Shown: positions 1 to 8,464, counted from the first letter of the stretch. The stretch is DNA of 64,000 bases from CAVYEM01 sp963767635 (GCA_963767635.1 CAVYEM010000001.1:1612001-1676000), one strand, 5' to 3'. The notes: a model not told the origin generated them from the letters alone. Numbers and translations: made by a program.

Positions 1-164
1 CGCCGCAGGTTCTTCACCGGAAGAACCATGGAATGCCCAGTCTGAAGCGCGAGGTAGTGAACGTCTTCGGCGCGCGAGGCGATCGGCGCCGCAAGCGCGC
101 ACGCAAATATCGCCGCGCTCATTAGCCGCATCCACTGCAATAGGCCAAGAGGCCTTCCCATCAT
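1..164 (-). CDS. Probable Tad pilus secretin (CpaC/RcpA-like), 5' end only
   Basis: The gene runs off the left edge, so only the first 54 codons are visible. The start is ATG at 162-164, with a GGAGA ribosome site on the minus strand at about 171-175. The product begins with a short basic region, a hydrophobic stretch (residues 13-29) and an AxA-type cleavage site, so it is exported. The mature part opens with the segment LALQTGHSMVLPVKNLRR. This resembles the N-terminal pilus-formation domain of CpaC/RcpA secretins, which starts with a short beta-rich segment on setting or reading a conserved value. Its divergent placement beside a complete Tad locus supports that reading. The identification rests on a short N-terminus plus context; any other exported protein of the pilus system is possible. 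Confidence 0.5.
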   Translation of the reverse strand, partial: MMGRPLGLLQWMRLMSAAIFACALAAPIASRAEDVHYLALQTGHSMVLPVKNLR

Positions 165-339
165 ACCGATTCTCCGTAACCGGAAGGAAAATAGCGCACA
201 GTGCGCGGTCCGATTATGCCACGGAATATCGGCGTTTACGCGTAAACGCGTTCTAAGCAATTGGTAAAACTTGCGACAGCAGCATTCCCGAAGTGCCCCC
301 GCAGGGGCTATTATGGTCCCACGCAAGGAGGGGTTGTGC
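165..339. promoter_or_regulatory. Divergent promoter region of the Tad locus with two dyads
   Basis: This 175-base gap separates the minus-strand secretin from the plus-strand Tad genes. It contains an 18-bp perfect palindrome at 232-249 (core GTTTACGCGTAAAC) and a second dyad at 194-206 (GCGCAC-A-GTGCGC). Perfect dyads between divergent genes are typical binding sites for dimeric repressors or activators. An AAGGAGG ribosome site at 325-331 fixes the GTG at 340 as the start of the next gene. I could not pick convincing -35/-10 boxes. Confidence 0.55.
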
Positions 340-750
340 GTGTCGATACTTCGACGGATCGCCGTTTTAACGGTTGCACTGAGCACATGCGCGGTAACAT
401 TGGATCGTGCCGCAGCAGCGCCGCCATTGACGATCCAAGTTCGGCATCACGATGGAGTGGAGGCACTCGACGTTTCCGGCACGGGTTCGGCCCGATCCCC
501 GGTAAACATCACGATGTATGCTGACATCTCCAAAGATGTGCCGGTTGCATTCCTCAACACCTGGACCGTACAGACCGGTTCCGATGGGCGCTATGCGATT
601 GTCGCGCCAATTGCAAGCGATTTCTTCAGAGGAACCATCATCACCGTGCGCGTCGACTCGGCCGACGGAAGTTCGGCGTCCGCAACGTGGACCGTCGGTC
701 AACCTGGTTCGCAGCAGATTCCTGCTGCGGACGACATTTCGGCCCATTAA
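340..750 (+). CDS. Exported protein of unknown function at the head of the Tad locus
   Basis: The product is a 136-residue protein with a classical signal peptide: ILRR, then a hydrophobic core, then a DRAAAAPP cleavage region around residue 28. The mature part is rich in Thr, Ser and Val and looks beta-sandwich-like (periodic short hydrophobic strands such as GTIITVRVDSADG). I recognise no family. I chose the GTG at 340 because AAGGAGG lies 8 bases upstream; upstream in-frame ATGs at 271 and 313 lack a ribosome site and would spoil the signal peptide. It sits 30 bases before the pilin gene and is probably cotranscribed, so it may be a minor pilus component or an assembly factor in the periplasm. 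That role is inferred from position only. Confidence 0.7.
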   Translation: MSILRRIAVLTVALSTCAVTLDRAAAAPPLTIQVRHHDGVEALDVSGTGSARSPVNITMYADISKDVPVAFLNTWTVQTGSDGRYAIVAPIASDFFRGTIITVRVDSADGSSASATWTVGQPGSQQIPAADDISAH

Positions 751-780
751 CGTGCAAGCACATCAAAGGGGAGAAACACC

Positions 781-936
781 ATGAAACTCGTGAACATGCT
801 CAAAGACGATTCCGGCGCCACGATGGTGGAGTACGGAATCATGGTCGCCCTCATCGCGGCCGTTTGCATCGTGCTCGTTAGCGCCCTGGGCAAAAACGTC
901 AGCACGGCGTTCTCGACCGTCAACAGCGCCATCTGA
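781..936 (+). CDS. flp: Flp-type major pilin
   Basis: This 51-residue protein is the structural subunit of the Tad pilus. It begins with a short leader (MKLVNMLKDDSGATMVEYG) containing the Flp hallmark: a Gly followed by a processed hydrophobic helix with Glu at mature position 5 and Tyr next to it (EY). The rest is one transmembrane helix and a short tail. The leader would be cut after Gly12 by a prepilin peptidase, and two candidate peptidases are encoded downstream in the same run. The gene follows the exported protein by 30 bases, with GGGGAGA just upstream of the ATG. Confidence 0.9.
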   Translation: MKLVNMLKDDSGATMVEYGIMVALIAAVCIVLVSALGKNVSTAFSTVNSAI

Positions 937-1016
937 AGGATGCGCAGGATCGGTGAGCGGCCGCGCGGCTCCAGCGCGGCGCGGTCGCTTGCCGCTTTCC
1001 CGCCACGCATTTTGCC

Positions 1017-1547
1017 ATGACGATATTCTGGCCGGCTTGGATCGTGGCGGCGGCCGCTTGCGGCATCGCGGTCATAACGGACGTGCGCGCACGCCGCATA
1101 CCCAACGCGCTCACGCTGCCGCTGCTCGCGGTCGGGCCGATTTTTGCGGCGCACTCGGGCTGGTGGCCGTGCGCGGCCGCGGTTCTGCTTTCACTCGCCG
1201 TGCTGTTCGGCGGAACGATGCTGCACGCGGCCGGACTGATCGGCGGCGGCGACATCAAACTCATAGCGGCGGTCTGCTGCCTCATCGGATTTTCCGGAGG
1301 CTTGCAGCTGCTGCTGTTCACGGCCCTTAGCGGAGGTGCGCTCGCAGTGATCTATGCAGCATGCACCGGCAAACTTCGCGACGTCCTCGCGCGCACGTTC
1401 TTCGGACTGCACGCTTTAGCGTTGACGGGCTCGGCCAAACTCGCCTCTTCAAACGCTAGAATCCCGTATGCCGTCGCAATTGCGCTCGGCTTGGCCATCG
1501 ACTTCGCGTCTCTGACGCGCTTTCCGCAACTGAGGTTCATGCCGTGA
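1017..1547 (+). CDS. cpaA: Prepilin peptidase CpaA/TadV (A24 family)
   Basis: This aspartic membrane protease cleaves the leader of Flp pilins at the inner membrane. The 176-residue product has about six hydrophobic segments and both catalytic aspartates in the expected contexts: Asp22 in TDVRARRIPN and Asp79 in IGGGDIK. Its size matches stand-alone CpaA/TadV enzymes, which lack the methyltransferase domain of PilD. The 80 bases between the pilin and this ATG hold no other gene. The stop codon overlaps the GTG of cpaB (GTGA at 1544-1547), which indicates translational coupling. A second A24-like protein is encoded at 6195-6803. Confidence 0.9.
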   Translation: MTIFWPAWIVAAAACGIAVITDVRARRIPNALTLPLLAVGPIFAAHSGWWPCAAAVLLSLAVLFGGTMLHAAGLIGGGDIKLIAAVCCLIGFSGGLQLLLFTALSGGALAVIYAACTGKLRDVLARTFFGLHALALTGSAKLASSNARIPYAVAIALGLAIDFASLTRFPQLRFMP

Positions 1548-2422
1548 CGCGCACCAAACGCCCGATGCTCATCATCATTGCCGCCGTGCTCGCAGGGGGC
1601 GCCGCTTTGACCGCATTCGACTACATGTCGACCAGTAACCGGCACGCGCCCGCGGCGCCGCCGCGCACGGTGATCATCGCATCTCGCCCGATTAGCGCCC
1701 GCGAATCGATTACCGGCGCGATGCTGCAGGCGGCTACTCGACCGGCCGATGCGGTCGATCCCGGAGCATTTTCGTCCGAGGCGGCCGTTGCAGGCGACGT
1801 TGCGCTCGCGGACATTCCGGCGGGCGCGGCACTGACGTCTTCCAATGTAACGCGCGCGTCCGACATGCCATCGGAAGTGCATTTGACCGATGGAATGCGC
1901 GCGATGAGCATCGCCGTCGACGAAGTGAAGGACGTTTCCGGCCTCATCGAGCCGGGCGATCACGTCGACGTCTACGCGATCACGCCGCGTTCGACGAGCG
2001 CGCAGCCGCAGGCGTTTGGAATTTTACGCAACGTCATCGTGCTGGGCGTCGGCGGACAGGTCACAACGGCGGGCGCGACCCCCGGACCTCAAACGATGCA
2101 ATGGCGTTCGGTGACGCTGCGGGTTACGGCGCAGCAAGCCAAGACGCTCGCGATTGCCGATTTGAATTCAACGCTGCGCTTGGCGCTGCGTCCGCCGGAT
2201 GAGAGCACACGATCCGAACCGCAGGACGCGTTTTACGTGCCGATGCAAAGCGGACCGTCGCTTCCATCGGCCGGTCCGCCGGTCCCGGCTCCGGCGATGC
2301 CCGCGTCCGCACCGGTCGCCGCAGCAGCACCGCCCAAGGCGGCCCAGCCGGCGCGTCGCGCGCACTCGGACGGCGTGGAGTATATTTTAGGCGATCGCAT
2401 CGCAGGTGCGGGAACGCAATAG
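1544..2422 (+). CDS. cpaB: Tad pilus assembly protein CpaB/RcpC
   Basis: CpaB/RcpC is a periplasmic, membrane-anchored component thought to act at the secretin of the Tad machine. The 292-residue protein has a single N-terminal membrane anchor (residues 8-22). A SAF-like domain follows (about residues 42-105, with VIIASRPISARE), then a second beta-rich domain with the DVKDVSGLIEPGDHVDVYA stretch that typifies the family. The C-terminal 60 residues are Pro/Ala-rich and probably disordered. It starts with GTG overlapping the cpaA stop and ends immediately before the TadZ-TadA gene, so the three are one transcript. Confidence 0.9.
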   Translation: MTRTKRPMLIIIAAVLAGGAALTAFDYMSTSNRHAPAAPPRTVIIASRPISARESITGAMLQAATRPADAVDPGAFSSEAAVAGDVALADIPAGAALTSSNVTRASDMPSEVHLTDGMRAMSIAVDEVKDVSGLIEPGDHVDVYAITPRSTSAQPQAFGILRNVIVLGVGGQVTTAGATPGPQTMQWRSVTLRVTAQQAKTLAIADLNSTLRLALRPPDESTRSEPQDAFYVPMQSGPSLPSAGPPVPAPAMPASAPVAAAAPPKAAQPARRAHSDGVEYILGDRIAGAGTQ

Positions 2423-4489
2423 ATGTCGCTGATCCTGTTCGTCATCGGATCCAAGGGCGGCGTCGGAACGACGACGCTTGGCATCGATCTGGCAAAGCGC
2501 TTATCGGACAAGCAGACCGCCCTGCTCGTGGACGGCGATCTCTCCGGACGGCGCAGCATTGCGTCGATCTTCAACCGGTTCTCTGCATTGGACGAACGGC
2601 GCGCCGTGGACGGTTTGGGCGTGGCGGCGATCACGCAAAACTTGACGCTGCTCGAGATGGCGGCAAGCATTCACGAAGGCTTCACGATCAAGCCCGAGCG
2701 CATCGACGAATTCTTCGTCGGCGCAGCGCAGCATTCCGAAACGATGATCGTCGATGCGCCCCAACCGTTCGCGGCGGCGGTTCGGCCATTCGCCGTGCGC
2801 GCGGCCGGGTTCATTTTGATCGTGCAGCCCACGCTGCTCGGCGTGACGGGCGCTCGCGCGATGCAGCTCGAGCTGCAGAAGTTCGGCGTGCCCCCAAACC
2901 GCATGATCTTCGTTTCTTCCAACCTGATGCCCAAGCCGGAAATCTCGGGCGGCGACATCGAGCGCGCTCTGGGCATCGGCATCGCAACGGAAATCCCGCC
3001 GAATACCGACCGGCGGTACGAGCGTTCGATGCAAACGCTCGGTGAGGCCATTCGCGCACTTCCGCCGTCCGAAACGCTGATTTTGCGGCCGTCCGCCAGC
3101 ACGCCGCTGGGCGAACGGCGGCTGGGGCCCCGCGCCCCCAAGCCGGAAGACGCGTTTTCAGACAAGCGCACCGTCGTGGCGCCCACGATGCACCGCGGGG
3201 AACGCGACGAACTCAAAGCGGCCATCCACTCCGAGCTCTCGCGACGTGTAGATTTTGCCGCAATTTCCGGTTCCGATCAACTAAAGATCGACGAAGTGCG
3301 CAACGAAGTCGAGGCCACCGTCGCAGAATTCGTGGCTAAGCACGAAAACATCGGCAGCGCCGAACAGATTGCGCGCCTGCGGCAAGAGATTTTCGACGAG
3401 TCGCTGGGTTACGGTCCGCTCGAAGACCTCATGCGCGACGCGGCAATCACCGAAGTCATGGTCTCGGGGCCGAATAAAATCTACGTCGAACGCGATGGGC
3501 GGCTCGAAAAGACGACCAAAACGTTCGTCGACGAGCGGCAATTGCGGCTCGTCATCGAGCGCATCATCTCGCCGCTTGGACGCCGCATCGACGAATCGAT
3601 GCCGATGGTCGATGCGCGCCTGCCCGACGGTTCGCGCGTCAACGCGACGATCGAGCCGCTAACCCTGGACGGTTCGACGTTGACGATTCGCCGGTTCGGT
3701 AAGCGCCGGCTCAACGTCGAAGATCTGATCTCGCGGGGCTCGATGATGCCCGCGATGGCGGATTTCCTGCGCGCATGCGTAGAAGCCCGTTTGAACATCG
3801 TCATCAGCGGCGGAACGGGCTCAGGCAAAACTACGCTGCTCAACGTGCTCTCGCACTTCTTGCCCACGCACGAGCGCATCGTCACGATCGAAGACGCGGC
3901 CGAACTGTACTTGGATCAGGACCACGTCGTGCGAATGGAAGCGCGGCCGGCCAACGTCGAGGGACGCGGCGAAATCCGCATCCGCGATCTCGTGCGAAAC
4001 GCACTTCGCATGCGTCCGGATCGCATCGTCGTCGGCGAGTGCCGCGGCGGCGAGGCGCTCGACATGCTGCAGGCGATGAACACCGGCCACGACGGCTCGC
4101 TGACCACGGTTCACGCCAACACGCCGCGCGACTGCCTCTCGCGCATCGAAACGATGGTGCTGATGGCCGGATACGACATTCCGGTGCGCGCCATCCGGGA
4201 ACAGATCGTCAGCGCGGTCGATCTGGTGATTCAAGTCTCCCGCACCCGCGACGGAAGCCGCAAAGTGACCAGCATCAGCGAGGTGATCGGCATGGAAGGC
4301 GACGTCGTAACGATGCTGGATCTGGTTCGCTACCAGCAGCACGGGGTCGACAAGGAAGGATCCACCATGGGGAACTTCGTGTTCACCGGCGTGCAGCCGC
4401 AGTCGATGACGCGCTTTGCCGAATACGGCGTGACGTTCAACATCGACCGCCTCAACGAGATGCAGCTGGCCTCCGCGTATTCCGCATGA
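2423..4489 (+). CDS. Fused TadZ (CpaE)-TadA (CpaF) pilus ATPase
   Basis: This 688-residue protein combines two normally separate Tad proteins. Residues 1-230 are a ParA/MinD-like TadZ/CpaE domain with the loop GSKGGVGTTTLG and the pattern VDAPQPF, which normally places the pilus machine at a cell pole. Residues 250-688 are a complete CpaF/TadA secretion ATPase: an N-terminal coupling domain with SLGYGPLEDLM, Walker A at about 462-470 (GGTGSGKTT), then ARPANVEGRGE, the Walker B region and the His-box VHAN. It powers pilus assembly at the inner membrane. I see no stop or shift between the halves, so the fusion looks genuine and not like a sequencing artefact. Its last codons overlap tadB by ATGA. 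Confidence 0.9.
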   Translation: MSLILFVIGSKGGVGTTTLGIDLAKRLSDKQTALLVDGDLSGRRSIASIFNRFSALDERRAVDGLGVAAITQNLTLLEMAASIHEGFTIKPERIDEFFVGAAQHSETMIVDAPQPFAAAVRPFAVRAAGFILIVQPTLLGVTGARAMQLELQKFGVPPNRMIFVSSNLMPKPEISGGDIERALGIGIATEIPPNTDRRYERSMQTLGEAIRALPPSETLILRPSASTPLGERRLGPRAPKPEDAFSDKRTVVAPTMHRGERDELKAAIHSELSRRVDFAAISGSDQLKIDEVRNEVEATVAEFVAKHENIGSAEQIARLRQEIFDESLGYGPLEDLMRDAAITEVMVSGPNKIYVERDGRLEKTTKTFVDERQLRLVIERIISPLGRRIDESMPMVDARLPDGSRVNATIEPLTLDGSTLTIRRFGKRRLNVEDLISRGSMMPAMADFLRACVEARLNIVISGGTGSGKTTLLNVLSHFLPTHERIVTIEDAAELYLDQDHVVRMEARPANVEGRGEIRIRDLVRNALRMRPDRIVVGECRGGEALDMLQAMNTGHDGSLTTVHANTPRDCLSRIETMVLMAGYDIPVRAIREQIVSAVDLVIQVSRTRDGSRKVTSISEVIGMEGDVVTMLDLVRYQQHGVDKEGSTMGNFVFTGVQPQSMTRFAEYGVTFNIDRLNEMQLASAYSA

Positions 4490-5346
4490 GCATCGCTTTT
4501 CCGATCTTCGTCGTGCTGGGCGTGGGGGGCGCCGTCGCACTCGCATTCTTTGCGTTTTGGCAGAACGTCGTGCGCGTTATCGCGCAGCTCATGGAACCGT
4601 ACCGCTCGGGATTGGAGCGCGCGGCAATTCCGGTCAAGTCGGAAGAATTGGCGTTCACGGTGCTGGGAATCGGCACGGTGCCCTGGGGCATCATCACCTT
4701 CTTCTGGCATCCCTCGCCGCTGCTCGGCGCCGCGATTCTGGTCATCACGCTCAGCGCTTCGTTCTTCGTGATGCGCGCCTGGATCAACCGCCGCGTGTAC
4801 AAGCGCCTGATGGAGTTCAACAACCAGCTCGAAATGGCGCTGCGCCTCATCGCCGGAGCCATGCGCGTGGGCCTGGGGTTGCGTCAGGCGCTCGTCAACG
4901 TCGTCACGGATATGCCCGATCCGGCCCGCGTCGAATTTACGCGCGTTCTGAGCCAGACGCAGATCGGCGTGAGCTTGTACGATGCGCTCGATCAGTTGAC
5001 GGACCGCATGCCTTCGAGCGAAATGGCGATGATGGCCAATGCCGTGCGCCTGCAAAGCCAAACCGGCGGCAACCTCTCGCGCGTGTTGGAAAACTTGGCC
5101 GCAACGATCAAAGAACGCCGCAGGCTGGCGCGCAAGGTCCGTGCGCTCACCGCCGAAGCGCGCGCGACCAAGTACATCATCACCGCGCTTCCCGTGTTCG
5201 TCGCCGTGTTTGTCATGGGGGTCGAACCGGAAATGCGCGACGGGCTGCTCAACACGATGATCGGGCGCGTGTGCCTGCTCATCGTAGCCGGATTGCTCAG
5301 CCTGGGATGGTACCTCTTCAACCTCATCTCGAACATCGACATTTGA
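4486..5346 (+). CDS. tadB: Tad inner-membrane platform protein TadB
   Basis: TadB is one of two paralogous polytopic proteins of the T2SS-F fold that form the inner-membrane platform turned by the TadA ATPase. The 286-residue product has hydrophobic segments near the N-terminus (residues 4-22 and 55-95) and two near the C-terminus (after about residue 230). These flank the cytoplasmic helical domain with the typical LIAGAMRVGLGLRQAL and NLSRVLENLA motifs. The ATG at 4486 overlaps the stop of the fused ATPase (ATGA), and its own stop overlaps the tadC ATG. Confidence 0.9.
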   Translation: MSIAFPIFVVLGVGGAVALAFFAFWQNVVRVIAQLMEPYRSGLERAAIPVKSEELAFTVLGIGTVPWGIITFFWHPSPLLGAAILVITLSASFFVMRAWINRRVYKRLMEFNNQLEMALRLIAGAMRVGLGLRQALVNVVTDMPDPARVEFTRVLSQTQIGVSLYDALDQLTDRMPSSEMAMMANAVRLQSQTGGNLSRVLENLAATIKERRRLARKVRALTAEARATKYIITALPVFVAVFVMGVEPEMRDGLLNTMIGRVCLLIVAGLLSLGWYLFNLISNIDI

Positions 5347-6198
5347 TGAATCCGTTGCTGTTGATGATCCTTTTTGTGGCAGCGGCAGGCGGCGTCGCCT
5401 ATTACGCGCTGCGCTCGTCGAACAGCGACTTACGCGATCGCGTGGCCGCCATCGACGCATCTGCGGGCATGTCGAAGAAAGATCAGCAGTCGACGCTGCT
5501 GCGCCGATTGCTGGACGAACGGCGCGCCAACGCGCTCTCGGTGAAACTGCAGGAAGCCGGCTGGTACGACGTCACGCCGCAGAAACTGTTCGTTCGCTGC
5601 CTGACGGGCCTAGCTATCGGAGGCGCAGTTGGTTTCCTTGCGATGCTCTATTTTCACAAATTTTCGCCGGTGTTCATCGGGTTGTGCGCGGCACTGGCGG
5701 CATACGGGGCGTATTCGCCGTACGCCAAACTGCACCGGACCATCGACAAACGCAAGATCAGCATTCACCGCGAACTTCCGGACTTTTTGGACGTCCTTGC
5801 CACGACGGTCGATGCCGGCATCGCGCTCAATGGCGCGCTATCGGCCGCGTGCGAAGGTTTGAACGGTCCGCTCGGCGATGAAATGAAAGCCGCGCTGCAG
5901 GACATTCGGCTCGGGCGCTCGCGCGCGGACGCGCTCACGGCGCTCGCACAGCGCGTGCGCGAGCCCGATCTAACGACGACGATGGTCGCGATCGTGCAAT
6001 CCGAACGCTTGGGCGCGAGCATCACCGAAGTGCTGCAGCAGCTGGCCGCCGAGACGCGCGAGCGGCGCACGTTGCGCGCCGAAGAAATCGCCGCGCAGCC
6101 TGCCCAACAAACTCGTCTTTCCCGTCGGGTTATGCATGCTTCCGGCACTGCTGCTGCTGATCTTCGGAGCGGTCGTGGCCAAGCTGATCAACAAATGA
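5346..6198 (+). CDS. tadC: Tad inner-membrane platform protein TadC (frameshift near 6099)
   Basis: TadC is the partner of TadB in the pilus platform. The first 250 residues carry an N-terminal membrane segment, a central pair of segments and the cytoplasmic T2SS-F domain, with ELPDFLDVLATTVDAGIAL and SERLGASITEVLQQLA. Translation then leaves the frame after EEIAAQ. Removing one C at about 6099-6100 restores the expected ending LPNKLVFPVGLCMLPALLLL plus a hydrophobic tail and a TGA at 6196-6198. That TGA overlaps the next ATG (ATGA), as at the other junctions in this operon. The intact overlap and intact 3' end argue for a base-call error and against decay. Confidence 0.85.
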
Positions 6199-6803
6199 TC
6201 GCCGACGTTTTGTCCGCCATCGTCTTTGCTTGCGCCGCGGCGTGCGGCATCGCGATCGCGCAGATGCTCTGTGCCGACCTCACTCCGCTGGACGGCGCGC
6301 CGGAGCCCGGCCGGCTCTCGCCCGCCATCCCGATCGCCGCGTTCAGCGCGCTCGGGCTGATCATGGCGATGCGCGGCGCAGGCGTCACGCAGCTCGGAAT
6401 CGTCGCGCTGATCGGCGTCCCTCTCTCCGGCAGTTGGTATGCCGACGCGAAGAAGGGCATCGTTCCCGATCTTTTCACGATCGTGCCGCTGGCGATCATC
6501 CTGATCGCGGTGTGCCTGCATCACTCCTGGTTCGTCGCCGTTTCGGCGCTGGTTACCGGCGGAGCATTCGGGGCGGCAGCGCTCTTGTCGCGCGGGCGAG
6601 GCATGGGGTGGGGCGATGCGAAGCTCGCGGCCATCGCCGGCGCGCTGCTGGGCCTGCCGTGGTCGCTGGGCGTACTTGGAGCAGCGTGTTTTGCGGCGAC
6701 GCTCGTTTCCGTGATTCGCAATCGCGGCACGCAACCGATTGCGTTCGCGCCCTACATCGTCGTGTCGGTGCTCCTCGCGGTCGCGATCACCGTTCACTCC
6801 TAG
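6195..6803 (+). CDS. Second prepilin-peptidase-like A24 protein
   Basis: The 202-residue membrane protein has about seven hydrophobic segments and the two aspartate motifs of type IV prepilin peptidases: Asp84 in YADAKKGIVPD and Asp141 in GMGWGDAKL. It ends with the family-typical FAPYIVV segment. The layout resembles the protease half of GspO/PilD and differs from the shorter cpaA product at 1017-1547, so the two are not recent copies. The ATG at 6195 overlaps the restored tadC stop. It could process a second class of (pseudo)pilins of this locus, for example TadE/TadF-type proteins, although no such genes lie inside the window. Confidence 0.8.
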   Translation: MIADVLSAIVFACAAACGIAIAQMLCADLTPLDGAPEPGRLSPAIPIAAFSALGLIMAMRGAGVTQLGIVALIGVPLSGSWYADAKKGIVPDLFTIVPLAIILIAVCLHHSWFVAVSALVTGGAFGAAALLSRGRGMGWGDAKLAAIAGALLGLPWSLGVLGAACFAATLVSVIRNRGTQPIAFAPYIVVSVLLAVAITVHS

Positions 6804-6958
6804 AATGGCGGTCTGGTCGGTCGGCAAGTGTCCGACTTTTTCGAGCCGGCCATGGATGGCCGCTCAAAACTTCGTTCGCTCGAAAAAGCGGCCAAGTAGA
6901 AAAACACCACGAGGGTGTTTTTTGAACGTCTTGCCGACCGACCAGACCGCCATCCTAG
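6800..6958. repeat. Nested inverted-repeat element with a 29-bp outer stem
   Basis: Positions 6800-6828 and 6930-6958 are inverted copies, 29 bases each with one mismatch. Inside lie a second inverted pair (6836-6846 CTTTTTCGAGC with 6878-6888) and a terminator-like hairpin (6900-6922). The left arm begins on the stop codon of the second prepilin peptidase. The element fills the gap between two convergent genes. Possible readings are a strong bidirectional terminator, a structured RNA or a small non-coding mobile repeat. Confidence 0.8.
6900..6923. terminator. Bidirectional rho-independent terminator
   Basis: AAAAACACC (6900-6908) and GGTGTTTTT (6914-6922) form a perfect 9-bp stem with the loop ACGAG. 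A-runs and T-runs lie on the outer sides, so the hairpin can end transcripts from either strand. It lies between the Tad operon (plus) and the regulator gene (minus), which converge here. Confidence 0.75.
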
Positions 6959-6976
6959 GAGGGAACGGGAACGCAC

Positions 6977-8464
6977 TCACGCGGAGGCGCGGATTTCTAA
7001 GGTTTCGTCGCCCGGGAACGTGAGCGGTCCGCGCTCCAGCGGCATCGTTCGCAGCAGATGCAAGAGCTCGCCGAACGTTCTGCGCAGTTCCGCCGCTAGC
7101 TCCTCGTGGCCGCACTGCGGCATGCCGACGAGCAGCTCGCCGCGATACAATTCTCGAGCGCGTTCCAGATGAAAGCTCGCATAGCGGTTGGCACGCTGCG
7201 CGTATCCCGCACGCGCCGCGTTGACATGCCCTTGGAACTCGGCCACGTCGGTGATGACGTTTTGAAGGGCAACGCACAGATCGTCGTCGGAACGGAAATA
7301 CGCCTCGGTGCACTCCTCGCCGACGACCGCGCGAAGCGCCCTGCGGATATTGCTGCAGGTGGTGCGCAAGTTTTGTGCCGCGATGTGCGGATCGCGCCCC
7401 CGCCAAAACGTTTCCATGATCTCCCGGCGCTTCGCGAGACCGCTTTCCTTGAGCAGCAGGTACTTGAACACTTGCGCGTCTTTGCGGCGGATCCAGTTGA
7501 CCGGAATTCCATTGATCGACACGCGCAGTTCGCCGAACAGTTGAGCGACCATGGGCGCCGGAGCCGACGAGGACTGCGAGGCTTTTCCGGCCGCCGCAAA
7601 CGCGCGGCGAACGGGCGCCAGCAACTCGCGCGTCGTGCCCGCTCGCACGACGAAGAACGCCTCACGCTCCCAAACGTCCAGGTCTTCGGACGTCGGGCTT
7701 CGATTTTCGCTCAAAGCGGCGATGAATTGCGCTCCGTGCCGCGACTTGCGCGCTTCGACGCCGACGAAATCCGTGAACGCCTTGGCGCAGTCGCTTTCCC
7801 AGATCTCCAAGGCTTGGCTCAAGGGAGCGTGCCGCCGCAGCGCGGCGTGCAGGGCTCCGCTCACGACCATGGGCCAGCCTTGCGTTTGACGCATAAAGTC
7901 GTCCACGTCGGTCGCGTTGCAGCGAACGTCCATCAGTCCGCAGAGGGCGCGTATTTCTGCGCCGTCGAACGCCAGCGCGTCCCACGGGATCGCTTCGGCC
8001 GTCGCATCGCACAGCCAACGCGGTTCGATGACCGCCTCGATGGAGCGCGCGCAGAGCGTGACGCCGACGGCGTGGTCCAACGAAGCGCAAAAGGCTTGAA
8101 TCGCTTCGCGTCCGGACGCGCCGGCAGCGTCGGCATCGTCGATGACGATGTTCGAGAGGCCGGCTCGTTCAACGGCATCGAGGGCGTTCTGCAGCGATGG
8201 CGCAGCACAGGCGCCGCTCGCGCATATCAGCTGCGAAAAGACGGCCGTCGCCTCGTCACCCGCGCTCAGCCGAAGATAGCGCCAAGCGCCGCCGGAGGCG
8301 CGTACGCCCTGCGCCGCCAGGGTAGACTTTCCGAAACCGGCCGGTCCGCAAATGACCCACACGCGGCGCTCGCGCGAAATGCGTTCGAGCAGCCGGGGGC
8401 GGTCCAAATTAAAGGCCGGCAGCCGTACAAGACGTCCGGGTGCCGAACGCGCAAAGGCGCTCAT
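6977..8464 (-). CDS. Transcriptional regulator with NTPase and SARP-like domains
   Basis: The 495-residue protein begins with a P-loop NTPase domain of the LuxR/MalT type (Walker A GPAGFGKST at about residue 40; hydrophobic IVIDDADA as Walker B). It continues with a helical linker. From about residue 335 it has a winged-helix DNA-binding domain (FGELRVSINGIPVNWIRRKD) followed by a bacterial transcriptional activation (BTAD) region. That is the SARP/AfsR arrangement with the NTPase placed first. Such proteins usually activate a neighbouring operon. The gene diverges from the c-di-GMP gene at 8586 and converges with the Tad operon, so either is a plausible target. A 10-bp inverted repeat in the upstream gap may be its binding site. 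Confidence 0.75.
   Translation of the reverse strand: MSAFARSAPGRLVRLPAFNLDRPRLLERISRERRVWVICGPAGFGKSTLAAQGVRASGGAWRYLRLSAGDEATAVFSQLICASGACAAPSLQNALDAVERAGLSNIVIDDADAAGASGREAIQAFCASLDHAVGVTLCARSIEAVIEPRWLCDATAEAIPWDALAFDGAEIRALCGLMDVRCNATDVDDFMRQTQGWPMVVSGALHAALRRHAPLSQALEIWESDCAKAFTDFVGVEARKSRHGAQFIAALSENRSPTSEDLDVWEREAFFVVRAGTTRELLAPVRRAFAAAGKASQSSSAPAPMVAQLFGELRVSINGIPVNWIRRKDAQVFKYLLLKESGLAKRREIMETFWRGRDPHIAAQNLRTTCSNIRRALRAVVGEECTEAYFRSDDDLCVALQNVITDVAEFQGHVNAARAGYAQRANRYASFHLERARELYRGELLVGMPQCGHEELAAELRRTFGELLHLLRTMPLERGPLTFPGDETLEIRASA

Noticed and set aside
4557..6803. A 748-residue frame that seems to fuse TadC with a prepilin peptidase
   Set aside because: It starts inside tadB in another frame and joins TadC to the peptidase only because of the single-base shift near 6099. 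Restoring the base gives two genes with an ATGA overlap.
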